From Actinomyces respiraculi (GTDB taxonomy: Bacteria; Actinomycetota; Actinomycetes; Actinomycetales; Actinomycetaceae): a stretch of 64,000 nt of DNA. This document shows positions 34,674 through 42,897 of the stretch, in pieces (within the stretch, counting starts at the first letter, position 1; every line of letters begins with the position of its first letter). The stretch lies in assembly GCF_014595995.2 (NCBI RefSeq), contig NZ_CP063989.1:930001-994000 (forward strand). Reading direction: 5' to 3'. A program made the position numbers and the translations under genes. The notes beneath the pieces are model-generated. The model was not told where the DNA came from. It worked only from the letters and a program-made list of their open reading frames with translations, and did not search any database.

Positions 34674-35519
34674 TCAGTCCGTGTAATCGATGACCAACGG
34701 CGCGTGGTCACTCCAGCGCTCGGCGTAGGAGGCGGCGCGGTCCACCCGCGCCGACGCTGCACGCCCGGCCAAAGCAGGCGTGGCCACCTGGTAGTCGATG
34801 CGCCAGCCGGCATTGTTGTCGAAGGCCTGGCCGCGTTGGGACCACCACGTGTACGGCCCCTGCTCCTCGGGCGCGAGGGAGCGGGCGACGTCGATCCAGC
34901 CCGAGGCGAACCAGGACTCCAGGTGGGCGATCTCCTCGTCCATGACCCCGGCGATCTTGTTGTGGTTCGGCTTCCAGTTCTTGATGTCCTGCGCAGAGCG
35001 CACGACGTTGAGGTCACCGGCCATGAGGACCTGGGGGCCGCCGTCAGCCGCGCGGGCGAGCAGGGCCGCCATGCGCGCGTCGACGAGGTCGAGGTGAGCG
35101 TACTTCTGGTCCATCTTCTCGGTGCCGAGCTGGCCCGAGTGCAGGTAGGCGGACACGACGGTCAGCGCAGGTTCCTCCTTGGCCCCCTCTCCGGCCCCGG
35201 AGGGCAGGAGGTCCACCTCAAGCCAGCGCCCGGAGTCGACGTCGGGCTCCTCGGTACCGGGGGCGGCGACGCCGTAACGGGCCTCGCCCAGGGCGAGGGA
35301 GCCGTCCTCGCGCACGGCCACGGCGGTGCCCGCACGGCCCTTGATCCGGCAGGGCCAAACGACGCTGGTGTAGCCGGGCAGGAGCGCGGCGGCCGTCTCC
35401 TCATCGGCGCGGACCTCTTGCAGAAGCATGACGTCGGGGGCGCTGGACTCGATCCAGGCGGCCATGCCCTTGCGGGCGGCGGCACGGATCCCGTTGACGT
35501 TGACGGTGGCGATACGCAT
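34674..35519 (-). CDS. xth: Exodeoxyribonuclease III (AP endonuclease)
   Basis: 281 aa. Base-excision repair enzyme of the ExoA/Xth family. Motifs: ATVNVNGIRAA, LLQEVRADEE (metal Glu), MAGDLNVVRS (Asp/Asn) and YAERWSDHAPLVI (the SDH catalytic triad end). Start ATG 35519 follows a TACCCT box by 6 nt, suggesting a leaderless mRNA. It is divergent from acyP, 41 nt away. Length is typical. Confidence 0.95.
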   Translation of the reverse strand: MRIATVNVNGIRAAARKGMAAWIESSAPDVMLLQEVRADEETAAALLPGYTSVVWPCRIKGRAGTAVAVREDGSLALGEARYGVAAPGTEEPDVDSGRWLEVDLLPSGAGEGAKEEPALTVVSAYLHSGQLGTEKMDQKYAHLDLVDARMAALLARAADGGPQVLMAGDLNVVRSAQDIKNWKPNHNKIAGVMDEEIAHLESWFASGWIDVARSLAPEEQGPYTWWSQRGQAFDNNAGWRIDYQVATPALAGRAASARVDRAASYAERWSDHAPLVIDYTD

Positions 35520-35525
35520 GGCGCC

Positions 35526-35554
35526 AGGGTACGTGCCGCCGGGTGGTGGACAAT
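35526..35554. promoter_or_regulatory. Divergent leaderless promoters of xth and acyP
   Basis: Minus strand TACCCT (35531-35526) lies 6 nt before xth ATG 35519; plus strand GACAAT (35549-35554) lies 6 nt before acyP ATG 35561. Both -10 boxes fit in 29 bp. Confidence 0.5.
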
Positions 35555-35560
35555 GCCGTC

Positions 35561-35896
35561 ATGAGGCAATCAGCAGGACAGCCGGCCGACGCCGCCGGGG
35601 GTGGTGGGGCCGCCGGGCGCAGCCGCACGGTGCGCGCCGTCGTGTCCGGGCGGGTCCAGGGGGTGGGATTCCGCTATTTCTGCCAGCAGGAGGCCAGTGC
35701 CCTCGGGCTCGTCGGCTCCGTGAGCAATCTTGACGACGGCACCGTTGAGGTTCTCGCCCAGGGGCCGTCCGACGACGTCTCCCGGCTCATCGCCTGGCTC
35801 TACCGCGGTCCGCGCTGGGCCGAGGTGGACGACGTGCTCGTGGAGGAACGGGCACCCGGCTGCCTGAGCGGTACCACCTTCGAGGTCGCCCGATGA
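35561..35896 (+). CDS. acyP: Acylphosphatase
   Basis: 111 aa. Small cytosolic hydrolase of acyl phosphates. The signature VSGRVQGVGFRYF contains the catalytic Arg, and VSNLDDGTVEVLAQGP contains the Asn. An N-terminal ~22-residue Gly/Ala-rich extension precedes the core. Probably translated from a leaderless mRNA. The next gene overlaps by 4 nt. Confidence 0.93.
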   Translation: MRQSAGQPADAAGGGGAAGRSRTVRAVVSGRVQGVGFRYFCQQEASALGLVGSVSNLDDGTVEVLAQGPSDDVSRLIAWLYRGPRWAEVDDVLVEERAPGCLSGTTFEVAR

Positions 35897-36123
35897 GCCG
35901 GGCCGCCACCAGCCCCGGACGCGGGCTCATGATCCTGGGCGCAGTGCTCATGGTGGTTGCCGCGTTCCTGCCGGTGGTCGCCAGCCTGCTGCCTGACGGC
36001 GCTGTGTCCACGCTCCTGTGGCTGGTGTCCATGCCCGGCTGCCTGGCGGGCGCCGCATTGACGGCGACCGGCTTCCTGCGTCGTCGCCGCGTCCGGCCCG
36101 ACCACGACGAGGGCTGGGGCTGA
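35893..36123 (+). CDS. Small two-helix membrane protein
   Basis: 76 aa. Two hydrophobic segments (GLMILGAVLMVVAAFLPVVA and LLWLVSMPGCLAGAALTATG) and a basic tail RRRRVRP place it in the membrane with a cytosolic C-terminus. It overlaps the acyP stop (ATGA), so is translated with it. No recognised family. Confidence 0.7.
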   Translation: MSRAATSPGRGLMILGAVLMVVAAFLPVVASLLPDGAVSTLLWLVSMPGCLAGAALTATGFLRRRRVRPDHDEGWG

Positions 36124-36176
36124 GCCCCGGTCACCAGCCATGCGGGCGGGCGGCCCGGGCACCGTCGGTGTCAGAA

Positions 36177-37532
36177 TCAGAAGCGAATGGCGTCGATGGG
36201 GCGGATTCGCACGGCGACGATGGCGGGGATGATGCCCGCCAGGGCACCGACGGCGGAGGCCGCCACCAGGCCGATGAGCGCCGCCGACATCGGGAAGGGC
36301 GGCCGGTTCGTCACCGAGTAGCCGTTGAACAGGGCCTCCAGGGGCACGAAGCGCATGGCCACGATGGCGATGCCGATCCCGATGATGCCCGCGACAACCG
36401 TCGCCACCACGGACTCCAGCATGATGGAGAAGAAGATGCGTCGGCTCGTCGCCCCAAAGGACCTGCGCACGCCGATCTCGTGGATGCGCTGGCGCACCGT
36501 CACCATCGAGATGTTGATGAGGCCCAGGGCTCCCAGCACCATGATGAACACGCCGGCGGAGGTCACGACGATCGTGAAGGTCCGCCCGAAGTCCGCCCTC
36601 GCACCGAACTCGTTGTTCTGCACCGAGGCGGAGCCGTGCCCGAAGACGGCGTTGAAGTGGCTCTCCATGAGCTCGCCCATCTCAGAGCCCTTGCCCTGCC
36701 CGGCCCACACCTCAAGCGACGGCACCGAACGCTCGGTCGTTGGCGGCAGCAGACGGTTGTAGGGCGCGGAGAGCACCATTGCCTCCATCACCTCCCCGCA
36801 CACGGACTCACCGGTTTCGGAGTCGGGGCGGCAGGCGCTGGAGCCATCTCCCTTGAGGACCCCGACGATCGTGTAGGTCGTGTCCACCGGGGACAGCCCG
36901 CGCACGCGCAGAGGACTGTGCAGCTCCGTCACTCCAAGCGCGTCGAGCACGCCTCGGCTGACGACGATCGAGGGGGACAGGTCGTCCTCGTCGTCGGCAT
37001 TGAACCACCGCCCCTGGAGCATCTGGGTCCGGTGCAGCATCCCGTAGCCGCCGGTGACGACGGTCGTATCGACCTTGGTGGGCGTACCGCCCAGGCTCAG
37101 TCTCAGCGTCGTCCTCTCGACCATCGCCCAGTGGCTGATCTGGTAGCGCTCGACGAACTCGGTGTAGGCCTTCTCGGCCTTCTCGGCGGCACTGCGCTCG
37201 TTCGGGTCCGGAACCTGGTTGTCGTCGGCGCTCCCGGGTGTTGGCCCCCCGGCGCCGCCCGCGCTGCCCGCGCCGCCCGCGCTGCCCGCGCCGCCCGCGT
37301 CGCCCGTTGACGGCGTCGCGTAGAGCGTGACCGTGCCCGGCCGGCCGGCCCACTGCTGCAAGAGCTCCTCCTCGACGGCGGTGGAGACCTGACCGAAAGC
37401 GATGACAAAGGTCATCGCCGCCACGGCGGCCCCCACACCGACGAGGGAGAGCAGGACGCGCAGCTTGCCGATGCGCAACTGGGTCCAGGCCTCGACGAGG
37501 GCGCCGATGGCCCCGGTGAGGAAGCCGTTCAC
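36177..37532 (-). CDS. MacB/FtsX-type ABC permease
   Basis: 451 aa. One N-terminal helix, a large extracytoplasmic domain, then three C-terminal helices in the FtsX fold (FTIVVTSAGVFIMVLGALGLINI; GVRRSFGATSRRIFFSIMLESVVATVVAG; GLVAASAVGALAGIIPAIVA). The extracytoplasmic part contains a low-complexity insert GGAGSAGGAGSAGGAGG. It forms a mechanotransmission-type efflux or export complex with the ATPase (37529-38269) and membrane-fusion-like protein (38266-39312). Genes overlap by 4 nt each. Substrate unknown. Confidence 0.9.
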   Translation of the reverse strand: MNGFLTGAIGALVEAWTQLRIGKLRVLLSLVGVGAAVAAMTFVIAFGQVSTAVEEELLQQWAGRPGTVTLYATPSTGDAGGAGSAGGAGSAGGAGGPTPGSADDNQVPDPNERSAAEKAEKAYTEFVERYQISHWAMVERTTLRLSLGGTPTKVDTTVVTGGYGMLHRTQMLQGRWFNADDEDDLSPSIVVSRGVLDALGVTELHSPLRVRGLSPVDTTYTIVGVLKGDGSSACRPDSETGESVCGEVMEAMVLSAPYNRLLPPTTERSVPSLEVWAGQGKGSEMGELMESHFNAVFGHGSASVQNNEFGARADFGRTFTIVVTSAGVFIMVLGALGLINISMVTVRQRIHEIGVRRSFGATSRRIFFSIMLESVVATVVAGIIGIGIAIVAMRFVPLEALFNGYSVTNRPPFPMSAALIGLVAASAVGALAGIIPAIVAVRIRPIDAIRF

Positions 37533-38269
37533 GCCCCCACCTCCTCAAGCCCCTCAAGTGAGCCCTGCTCGCGCTCACCGATCGTGATGGGCGTGAGTAC
37601 GCCCCCCTCCAGCCGGTACTGGCTCTTGGCCCGGCTGGCGACCGCCAGGTCGTGGGTGATGATGATGAGGGCGGCGCCGGTCTCGTGGCACTGGCGCTCG
37701 AGCAGGCTCATGACGCTCGCACCCGTGTCGACGTCGAGGGCCCCGGTGGGTTCGTCCGCCAGGATGACACGGGGACGGCGGGCGATGGCCCGGGCGATGG
37801 CGATGCGCTGCTGCTCACCGCCGGAGAGGCGGTCGATCCGCCCGCCGGCCTTGTCGGCGAGTCCGACGGCGTCGAGCAGCTCCTCGGCGCGGACCGTGCG
37901 CCGCCAGAAGGCGAGGCCGCGGTCGTACAGCAGCGGTGCGGCGACGTTCTCCGTCGTCGTCAGGCCGGGAATGAGGTTGAAGGACTGGAAGACGAAGCCG
38001 AAGGTCGCCCCGCGCACGAGGGCGCGGCGGGTCTCGCCCAGGTGCGAGGTGTCCTTGCCATCGAGGAGGTAGGAGCCGCCCGAGGGCTGGTCGATGAGCC
38101 CGAGGATGTTGAGCAGCGTGGACTTGCCTGTTCCGGAGCGGCCGACGATGGCCACGTGCTCGCCCTCGTGCACCTCGAGGTCGATGCCGGTGAGAATGTG
38201 CAGCGGGCCGGAGTCGGGGACCTCGAAGGTCCGGGCGACGCTCCTCAGGCTGAGGATCGGGTCGCTCAC
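37529..38269 (-). CDS. MacB/LolD-type ABC ATPase
   Basis: 246 aa. Walker A GRSGTGKST, Q-loop VFQSFNLIPG, signature [14 protein letters not shown], Walker B VILADEPTGALD and H-loop ITHDLAV are all present. It drives the permease at 36177-37532; its start overlaps the preceding gene and its stop overlaps the permease start (ATGA at both ends). Confidence 0.93.
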   Translation of the reverse strand: MSDPILSLRSVARTFEVPDSGPLHILTGIDLEVHEGEHVAIVGRSGTGKSTLLNILGLIDQPSGGSYLLDGKDTSHLGETRRALVRGATFGFVFQSFNLIPGLTTTENVAAPLLYDRGLAFWRRTVRAEELLDAVGLADKAGGRIDRLSGGEQQRIAIARAIARRPRVILADEPTGALDVDTGASVMSLLERQCHETGAALIIITHDLAVASRAKSQYRLEGGVLTPITIGEREQGSLEGLEEVGA

Positions 38270-39312
38270 AGGTACTCCTTGCCGTTCTCGTCGTAGCAGG
38301 CGTACTGGTCGCAGGTATTGGGCTCGCCGGTGCGCACGACGTCCTTGCCGGGCACGAACAGGAGGATCTCCTCGCCCTCGCTCAGCCCGTCGGTCACCTG
38401 GATGGAGACGCCGTCGTTGATGCCGAGCGTGACCTGGCGCTTCTCGGCGAGGTCCGGTGCGGCCGGGTCGGTCACCACCCAGACGTTGCCGGTGGTGGTG
38501 GAGCCCTCGACGGCGGTCACGGGGACGATGAGCGCCCCGGTCGCCGAGCCGGCGTCAATGCCGATGGTGACGGGCAGTCCCGGGAAGACCTGCTGGGAGG
38601 ACGCGATGGGGCAGCGCACCTCAACGCTGATACCGTCCTGGGGCGTGGCGGCGGTGTCCGTCGAGTTGGCCCGCTGCGTCTGCGTCTTGGTACCGATGGT
38701 GAGGTTCTGGCACTCGAAGGGGGCGGGGCCGCCCTCGAGGGTGAGCATGGCGGTCGACGGCGCGTTGGTCAGCTGGTACTGCTGGGAGGGAGTGATGGTC
38801 CCGACGGCGGAGTAGGTGCCCGGCGAGACCGTGGCGACCACCATCCCGATGGTGGTGTCCTGCCCCTCGATGACGTTGTAGGACACGATGCCGTCCGCGG
38901 GGGCGTAGACGGTCGCCCAGGTGACCTTGTCCGCCCGTGGGGTTTCGAAGGGTTCGCCGGTTTCGTCGTCGACCCCGCGGAGAGGCTCCTGGGGCTCGAC
39001 CTTCTTGAGGTAGATCAGGGGAGCCCCGGCCGTGACGTACGCGCCCTTGGCGACGTCGAAGGAGTCGACCACGCCGTTGAGGGTCGCCTGCGCCTGGATG
39101 GCGGCGTCCTCGACCACCTGGCCCTTGACGTCCACGGTGTTGGCGATGTCCCCGATGACCGCCCGGGTGGTCTGGGTCGTGACCTCGTAGGAGGGGACCG
39201 GCCCGGTGGCGGTTTCGTCACCGCCCGCGGGGAAGAAGGCGATCTTGGTCAGCGCGACGGCGATGACCAGTGCGATGAGGATCTTGATGGTGGGAAGGAC
39301 ATAGCGCTTCAC
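38266..39312 (-). CDS. Membrane-fusion/HlyD-like efflux subunit
   Basis: 348 aa from GTG 39312, preceded by CGGAGG. One N-terminal anchor (ILIALVIAVALTKIAFF), then beta-rich lipoyl/barrel-sandwich halves (VKGQVVEDAAIQAQATLNGVV; VTWATVYAPADGIVSYNV) and a C-terminal barrel (NVWVVTDPAAPDLAEKRQVTLGINDG). It resembles MacA/YtrF-system partners of gram-positive bacteria and is probably extracytoplasmic. First gene of the three-gene operon. Confidence 0.85.
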   Translation of the reverse strand: MKRYVLPTIKILIALVIAVALTKIAFFPAGGDETATGPVPSYEVTTQTTRAVIGDIANTVDVKGQVVEDAAIQAQATLNGVVDSFDVAKGAYVTAGAPLIYLKKVEPQEPLRGVDDETGEPFETPRADKVTWATVYAPADGIVSYNVIEGQDTTIGMVVATVSPGTYSAVGTITPSQQYQLTNAPSTAMLTLEGGPAPFECQNLTIGTKTQTQRANSTDTAATPQDGISVEVRCPIASSQQVFPGLPVTIGIDAGSATGALIVPVTAVEGSTTTGNVWVVTDPAAPDLAEKRQVTLGINDGVSIQVTDGLSEGEEILLFVPGKDVVRTGEPNTCDQYACYDENGKEYL

Positions 39313-39480
39313 AGGGATCCTCCGGGGAATGATGAGGACGCGGACGTAATATGTGAAGGCTAGGTCAGGTGCCCCTTCCTGCATCTCATCCCCGAGGAGG
39401 AGATGCCCCTGAGACGTCCCTGCCGCAATCCCTGAGGCGACTAGGGGATTCCCCGGGTGCTGTGGCCGGTGCCCGGCGGT

Positions 39481-39643
39481 CGGCGGGTGGCTCAGATCAG
39501 GCGGCCGGCGGGTGCCGAGGGCAGGGTGGCTCAGGCCAGGCGGCCGGCGGGTGGCTCAGACCGGGCGGCTTAGATCAGGCGGTCGGCGGGTGGCTCAGAC
39601 CGGGTGGCTCAGGCCAGGCGGCCGGCGGGTGCCGAGGGCAGGG
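39481..39643. repeat. Degenerate tandem copies of the galK 3' end
   Basis: The last ~28 bp of galK (GGCGGCCGGCGGGTGCCGAG...) recur at 39499-39526, with further GCGGCCGGCGGGTGGCTCAG-like units between. Copies lie downstream of the galK stop. The rest of the 39313-39608 gap holds nothing else I can name. Confidence 0.7.
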
Positions 39644-40922
39644 CGTCGAGGAAGGCGGGCGGCGTGAAACCGGCCTCGGCGTAGGAGGCGACGACGGCAC
39701 GCGCCACTTCGTCCACCTTGTCCACGTCCACCAGCGCGATGGCGGAGCCTCCGAAGCCGCCTCCCGTCATCCGGGCGCCGTGGGCCCCGGCCGCACGGGC
39801 AGTGTCGACGGCGACGTCCAGCTCCGGGCAGGTGCACTCGTAGTCGTCCCTGAGTGAGTCGTGGGAGCCGTTGAGCAGTGCGCCGACCTCGGCAAGCGTC
39901 TGCCCGGCGAGCGGCCGGCTGTTCTGCAGCAGCGTGATGAGGCGCCGGGTGCGGTCGATCTCGGTGACGACGTGGCGTGTGCGCTTGACGAGCTCGTCGG
40001 CGTTGTCCTCACCGGAGTTGGCCAGGCGGGCCAGGGCCTCATCGAGGTCTGCGACGTCGACGTCGGCAAGCAGCTCGACGCCCAGGACCTTGGCGGAGCG
40101 CTCGCAGGCGGCCCGACGGGCCCGGTACTGCCCGTCCACGAGGGAGTGCTTGGCCTTGGTGTCGATGACGAGCAGTGCGAGCCCCGCGGCGGCCAGGTCG
40201 AAGGGCACCTGGGTGACCTCACCGGTGCGGCAGTCGAGCTCCAGGGCGTGGCCCGCGCGGCAGCGCAGGGAGGCGGACTGGTCCATGCCGCCGGTGGGGG
40301 CGCCGGCCATCTCGTTCTCCGCGCGCACGCAGGAGGTGACCAGACGGGCGCGCCCGGCGTCGTCGGGCTCCTCGACGGTCCCGGCCAGTCCCAGGCCGCA
40401 GACCTCGTCCAGGGCGACGGAGGTGGAGGCCTCCAGAGCCGCGGAGGAGGACAGCCCGCCCCCCAGCGGCACGCAGGAGTACAGGGCGGCGTCGAAACCG
40501 CTGAGGGGGCCGAGGCCGTCCTGCTCAAGGGCCCAGGCGACGCCCGCGACGTATGCGTTCCAGTGCCGGACCTCCCCGGGGGTGCCCTTGGGGCCGATGA
40601 CGTCGAGGTCGAGCACGTCCACCGTCTCGCGGGTCTGGGGGGACACGAGCCGGATCGTGCGGTCATCGCGGCGGCGCAGGGCCAGGTGCGCCCGGTGGGG
40701 CAGGGCGATGGGCAGGGCCAGGCCGCCGTTGTAGTCCGTGTGCTCACCGATGATGTTGACGCGGCCAGGGGCGTACCACACGCCGTCGGGTTCGCATCCG
40801 AAGACCTCACGGAAGAGGTCGGTGGCCGCGGCGGCACCCTCCTCGGGCGTGAGCGCGGGGGAGAAGACGGGGGCGGCGGCTGCGGTGCCGGTTCCGGGGA
40901 CGGGAGTGCTCTCGTGCGTCAT
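39609..40922 (-). CDS. galK: Galactokinase
   Basis: 437 aa. GHMP kinase phosphorylating galactose in the Leloir pathway. PGRVNIIGEHTDYNGGLALP is the galactose-binding signature, LGGGLSSSAALE the ATP loop, and TGGGFGGSAIAL motif 3. No galT or galE is adjacent in the window. The ATG start gives an N-terminal Ala/Thr-rich extension of about 25 residues. Divergent from the 2H phosphoesterase gene. Confidence 0.95.
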   Translation of the reverse strand: MTHESTPVPGTGTAAAAPVFSPALTPEEGAAAATDLFREVFGCEPDGVWYAPGRVNIIGEHTDYNGGLALPIALPHRAHLALRRRDDRTIRLVSPQTRETVDVLDLDVIGPKGTPGEVRHWNAYVAGVAWALEQDGLGPLSGFDAALYSCVPLGGGLSSSAALEASTSVALDEVCGLGLAGTVEEPDDAGRARLVTSCVRAENEMAGAPTGGMDQSASLRCRAGHALELDCRTGEVTQVPFDLAAAGLALLVIDTKAKHSLVDGQYRARRAACERSAKVLGVELLADVDVADLDEALARLANSGEDNADELVKRTRHVVTEIDRTRRLITLLQNSRPLAGQTLAEVGALLNGSHDSLRDDYECTCPELDVAVDTARAAGAHGARMTGGGFGGSAIALVDVDKVDEVARAVVASYAEAGFTPPAFLDALPSAPAGRLA

Positions 40923-41137
40923 AGATCTATCGTGCCAGAGTGGGACCCCGCCGGAACATGAGGCGGGGCAGCGCGATGACCTGGGCCGGGCCAGCAGGAT
41001 CCGGGTGCTCGCACGGCCTTCACCGCGTCGCGGGCCCCGTGTCCGATAGGCTGCGGCGCGGGCCGGTGCCTCGCCGCCCGGACCCGGCCATGTCGGCCGG
41101 GTCGGTTCGACGCCTGGGGCGCAGGCAAGGAGGTGCT

Positions 41138-41686
41138 GTGGAGGTTCCTGAGACCGACGCGCACCAGTGCATCGTGGGTGTCACCGTCCCCCTGCCCCAG
41201 CCGTGGGCCGCCCAGGTACGGACGATCCGGCTCGGTGCCGGAGACCCTCTGGCCCTGTCGATCCCGCCGCACGTCACGCTCGTGCCGCCCACCGCGGTCG
41301 ACGCCCGGCACCTGGAGGAGGTGCGCGCGCACGTCGCCCGCGTCGCCAGGGACACGGCCCCCTTCCTGTGCGAGGTCGGCGGAACTGACTCCTTCCGCCC
41401 GGTGACTCCCGTCGCCTACCTGGCCGTCGGCGACGGCGCCGCCGAGCTCGACGCCCTGCAGGCCGCCCTGCGTGTGGAGACCGGCCCCCTGGCCGTGGAC
41501 CTGCGCTACCCCTTCCGCCCCCACCTCACGCTCGCCCACGAGGTCGACGACGAGGCCCTGGACGACGCGCTCGCGGCCGGGGAGGGCATCCGCGGCCAGT
41601 TCGTCGTCGACTGCGTGCGTCTGGACCGGCTGGGCGACGACGGCCTGTGGCACCTGCTCGACCTCGTGCCCCTGGGGGCGCGATGA
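41138..41686 (+). CDS. 2H phosphoesterase (2'-5' RNA ligase-like)
   Basis: 182 aa from GTG 41138, with AAGGAGGTG upstream; the open frame to 40940 has no site. Both catalytic HxTx motifs are present: PPHVTLVPP and RPHLTLAHE. These small two-lobed enzymes (ThpR/LigT-like) hydrolyse or open cyclic phosphates on RNA or nucleotides. The biological substrate is unknown. The YihY-type gene overlaps its stop (ATGA). Confidence 0.88.
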   Translation: MEVPETDAHQCIVGVTVPLPQPWAAQVRTIRLGAGDPLALSIPPHVTLVPPTAVDARHLEEVRAHVARVARDTAPFLCEVGGTDSFRPVTPVAYLAVGDGAAELDALQAALRVETGPLAVDLRYPFRPHLTLAHEVDDEALDDALAAGEGIRGQFVVDCVRLDRLGDDGLWHLLDLVPLGAR

Positions 41687-42888
41687 GGAATCTGAGAGGG
41701 GTCAAGCAGGCGGTCGCCACCGTGCAGCGCCTAGGCGCCTGGCTCATGGCCTCGCGTCTGGGACGCGCCCAGGCCCGCTACGCCAGCGCCCGCGGCACCC
41801 TGCTGGCCGGCGGCATCGCCTACACCGGCCTGTTCTCCGTCTTCGCGGCCCTCGCCATCGGCGTCACCGCCCTCATGGCCGCGCTCGGCAGCCACCCCGG
41901 CCTGCGCGACGCGGCGATCGGCGTCGTCAATGACATGCTGCCCGGCGTGCTCGACGACGGCTCGGGCTCGGGCATCGTGAGCATCGACCAGCTCACCCTG
42001 AGCTCCGCCCTCACCCTCGGCTCGGTCATCGCCCTGCTCACCCTGTTGTACTCCGCCATGGGTCTTATGCGAGCCCTGTCCAACGGGGTTCAGGCCATGT
42101 TCGGCCTGACGCGCGTGCCCAGGAACGTCGTCGTCGCGGAGCTGACGCACCTGCTGGGCTTCATCATCGTCATGGCTGCCGTCGTCGTCACCGCCGCGGC
42201 CTCGCTCGCCACCGGCGCGGTCCTCGGTGCGCTGGAGTCCCTGCCCGGGTGGGTGCCCGCCTGGCTCACGGGGGCCGGGGCGAGAGTCCTGGGCCTGGCT
42301 GTCTCCTTCCTCATCGACTCCTGCGTCCTGTCCCTACTCATCCGCCTCAGCGGCGTGCGCGTACCTCGCAAGGACCTCCTGACGGGGGCGGCCCTGGGCG
42401 GCATGGCCTTCGGTCTTCTACGCGAGGTCGGTACGGGCGCCGTCGGCTCCACGGCCGCCAACCCGCTGCTCGCCTCCTTCGCGGCGCTCGTCGTGCTCGT
42501 CGTGTGGCTGCACCTGGCGAGCCGCCTCGTGCTGTACGTGTGCGCCTGGACCGCCAACCCGCCGGCCCCGGCCCCCATCGACCACCCGGATGAGATCCAC
42601 GCCTCCGAGACGCCCAACTACGTCACGCTCTCGGCGCCGCACACGCTCGACTGGCCCCGTCAGGACCTCACCGGCACCGTCGATCTCGACCCGGACTCCC
42701 ACCTGGACGTCCAGTCCGGCACTGGGTCCGGTACTGAGTCCGACGGCGTGTCCGGGGCTGAGTCCGGCACTGGGTCCGACGGCGTGTCCGGGGCTGAGTC
42801 CGGCACTGGGTCCGACGGCGTGCCCGGGGCTGAGTCCGGCACTGGGTCCGACGACGTGCCCGACGGCGGGCGGTCGGCCGGCCGGTAG
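41683..42888 (+). CDS. YihY/BrkB-type membrane protein
   Basis: 401 aa with six hydrophobic segments in the YihY (formerly RNase BN) pattern: GTLLAGGIAYTGLFSVFAAL, ALTLGSVIALLTLLYSAMGL, GFIIVMAAVVVTAAASL and so on. The C-terminal ~80 residues are cytosolic and end in four copies of a 12-residue Ser/Gly/Thr/Asp unit encoded by a 36-bp DNA repeat. Function of the family is not settled. Translationally coupled to the 2H phosphoesterase. Confidence 0.88.
   Translation: MRNLRGVKQAVATVQRLGAWLMASRLGRAQARYASARGTLLAGGIAYTGLFSVFAALAIGVTALMAALGSHPGLRDAAIGVVNDMLPGVLDDGSGSGIVSIDQLTLSSALTLGSVIALLTLLYSAMGLMRALSNGVQAMFGLTRVPRNVVVAELTHLLGFIIVMAAVVVTAAASLATGAVLGALESLPGWVPAWLTGAGARVLGLAVSFLIDSCVLSLLIRLSGVRVPRKDLLTGAALGGMAFGLLREVGTGAVGSTAANPLLASFAALVVLVVWLHLASRLVLYVCAWTANPPAPAPIDHPDEIHASETPNYVTLSAPHTLDWPRQDLTGTVDLDPDSHLDVQSGTGSGTESDGVSGAESGTGSDGVSGAESGTGSDGVPGAESGTGSDDVPDGGRSAGR
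42716..42860 (+). repeat. 36-bp tandem repeat at the 3' end of the YihY gene
   Basis: About four near-identical 36-bp units encode SGTGSDGVSGAE-type repeats in the cytosolic tail. The DNA copies are nearly identical, suggesting recent expansion. Confidence 0.8.
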
Positions 42889-42897
42889 CCTGGGGCG

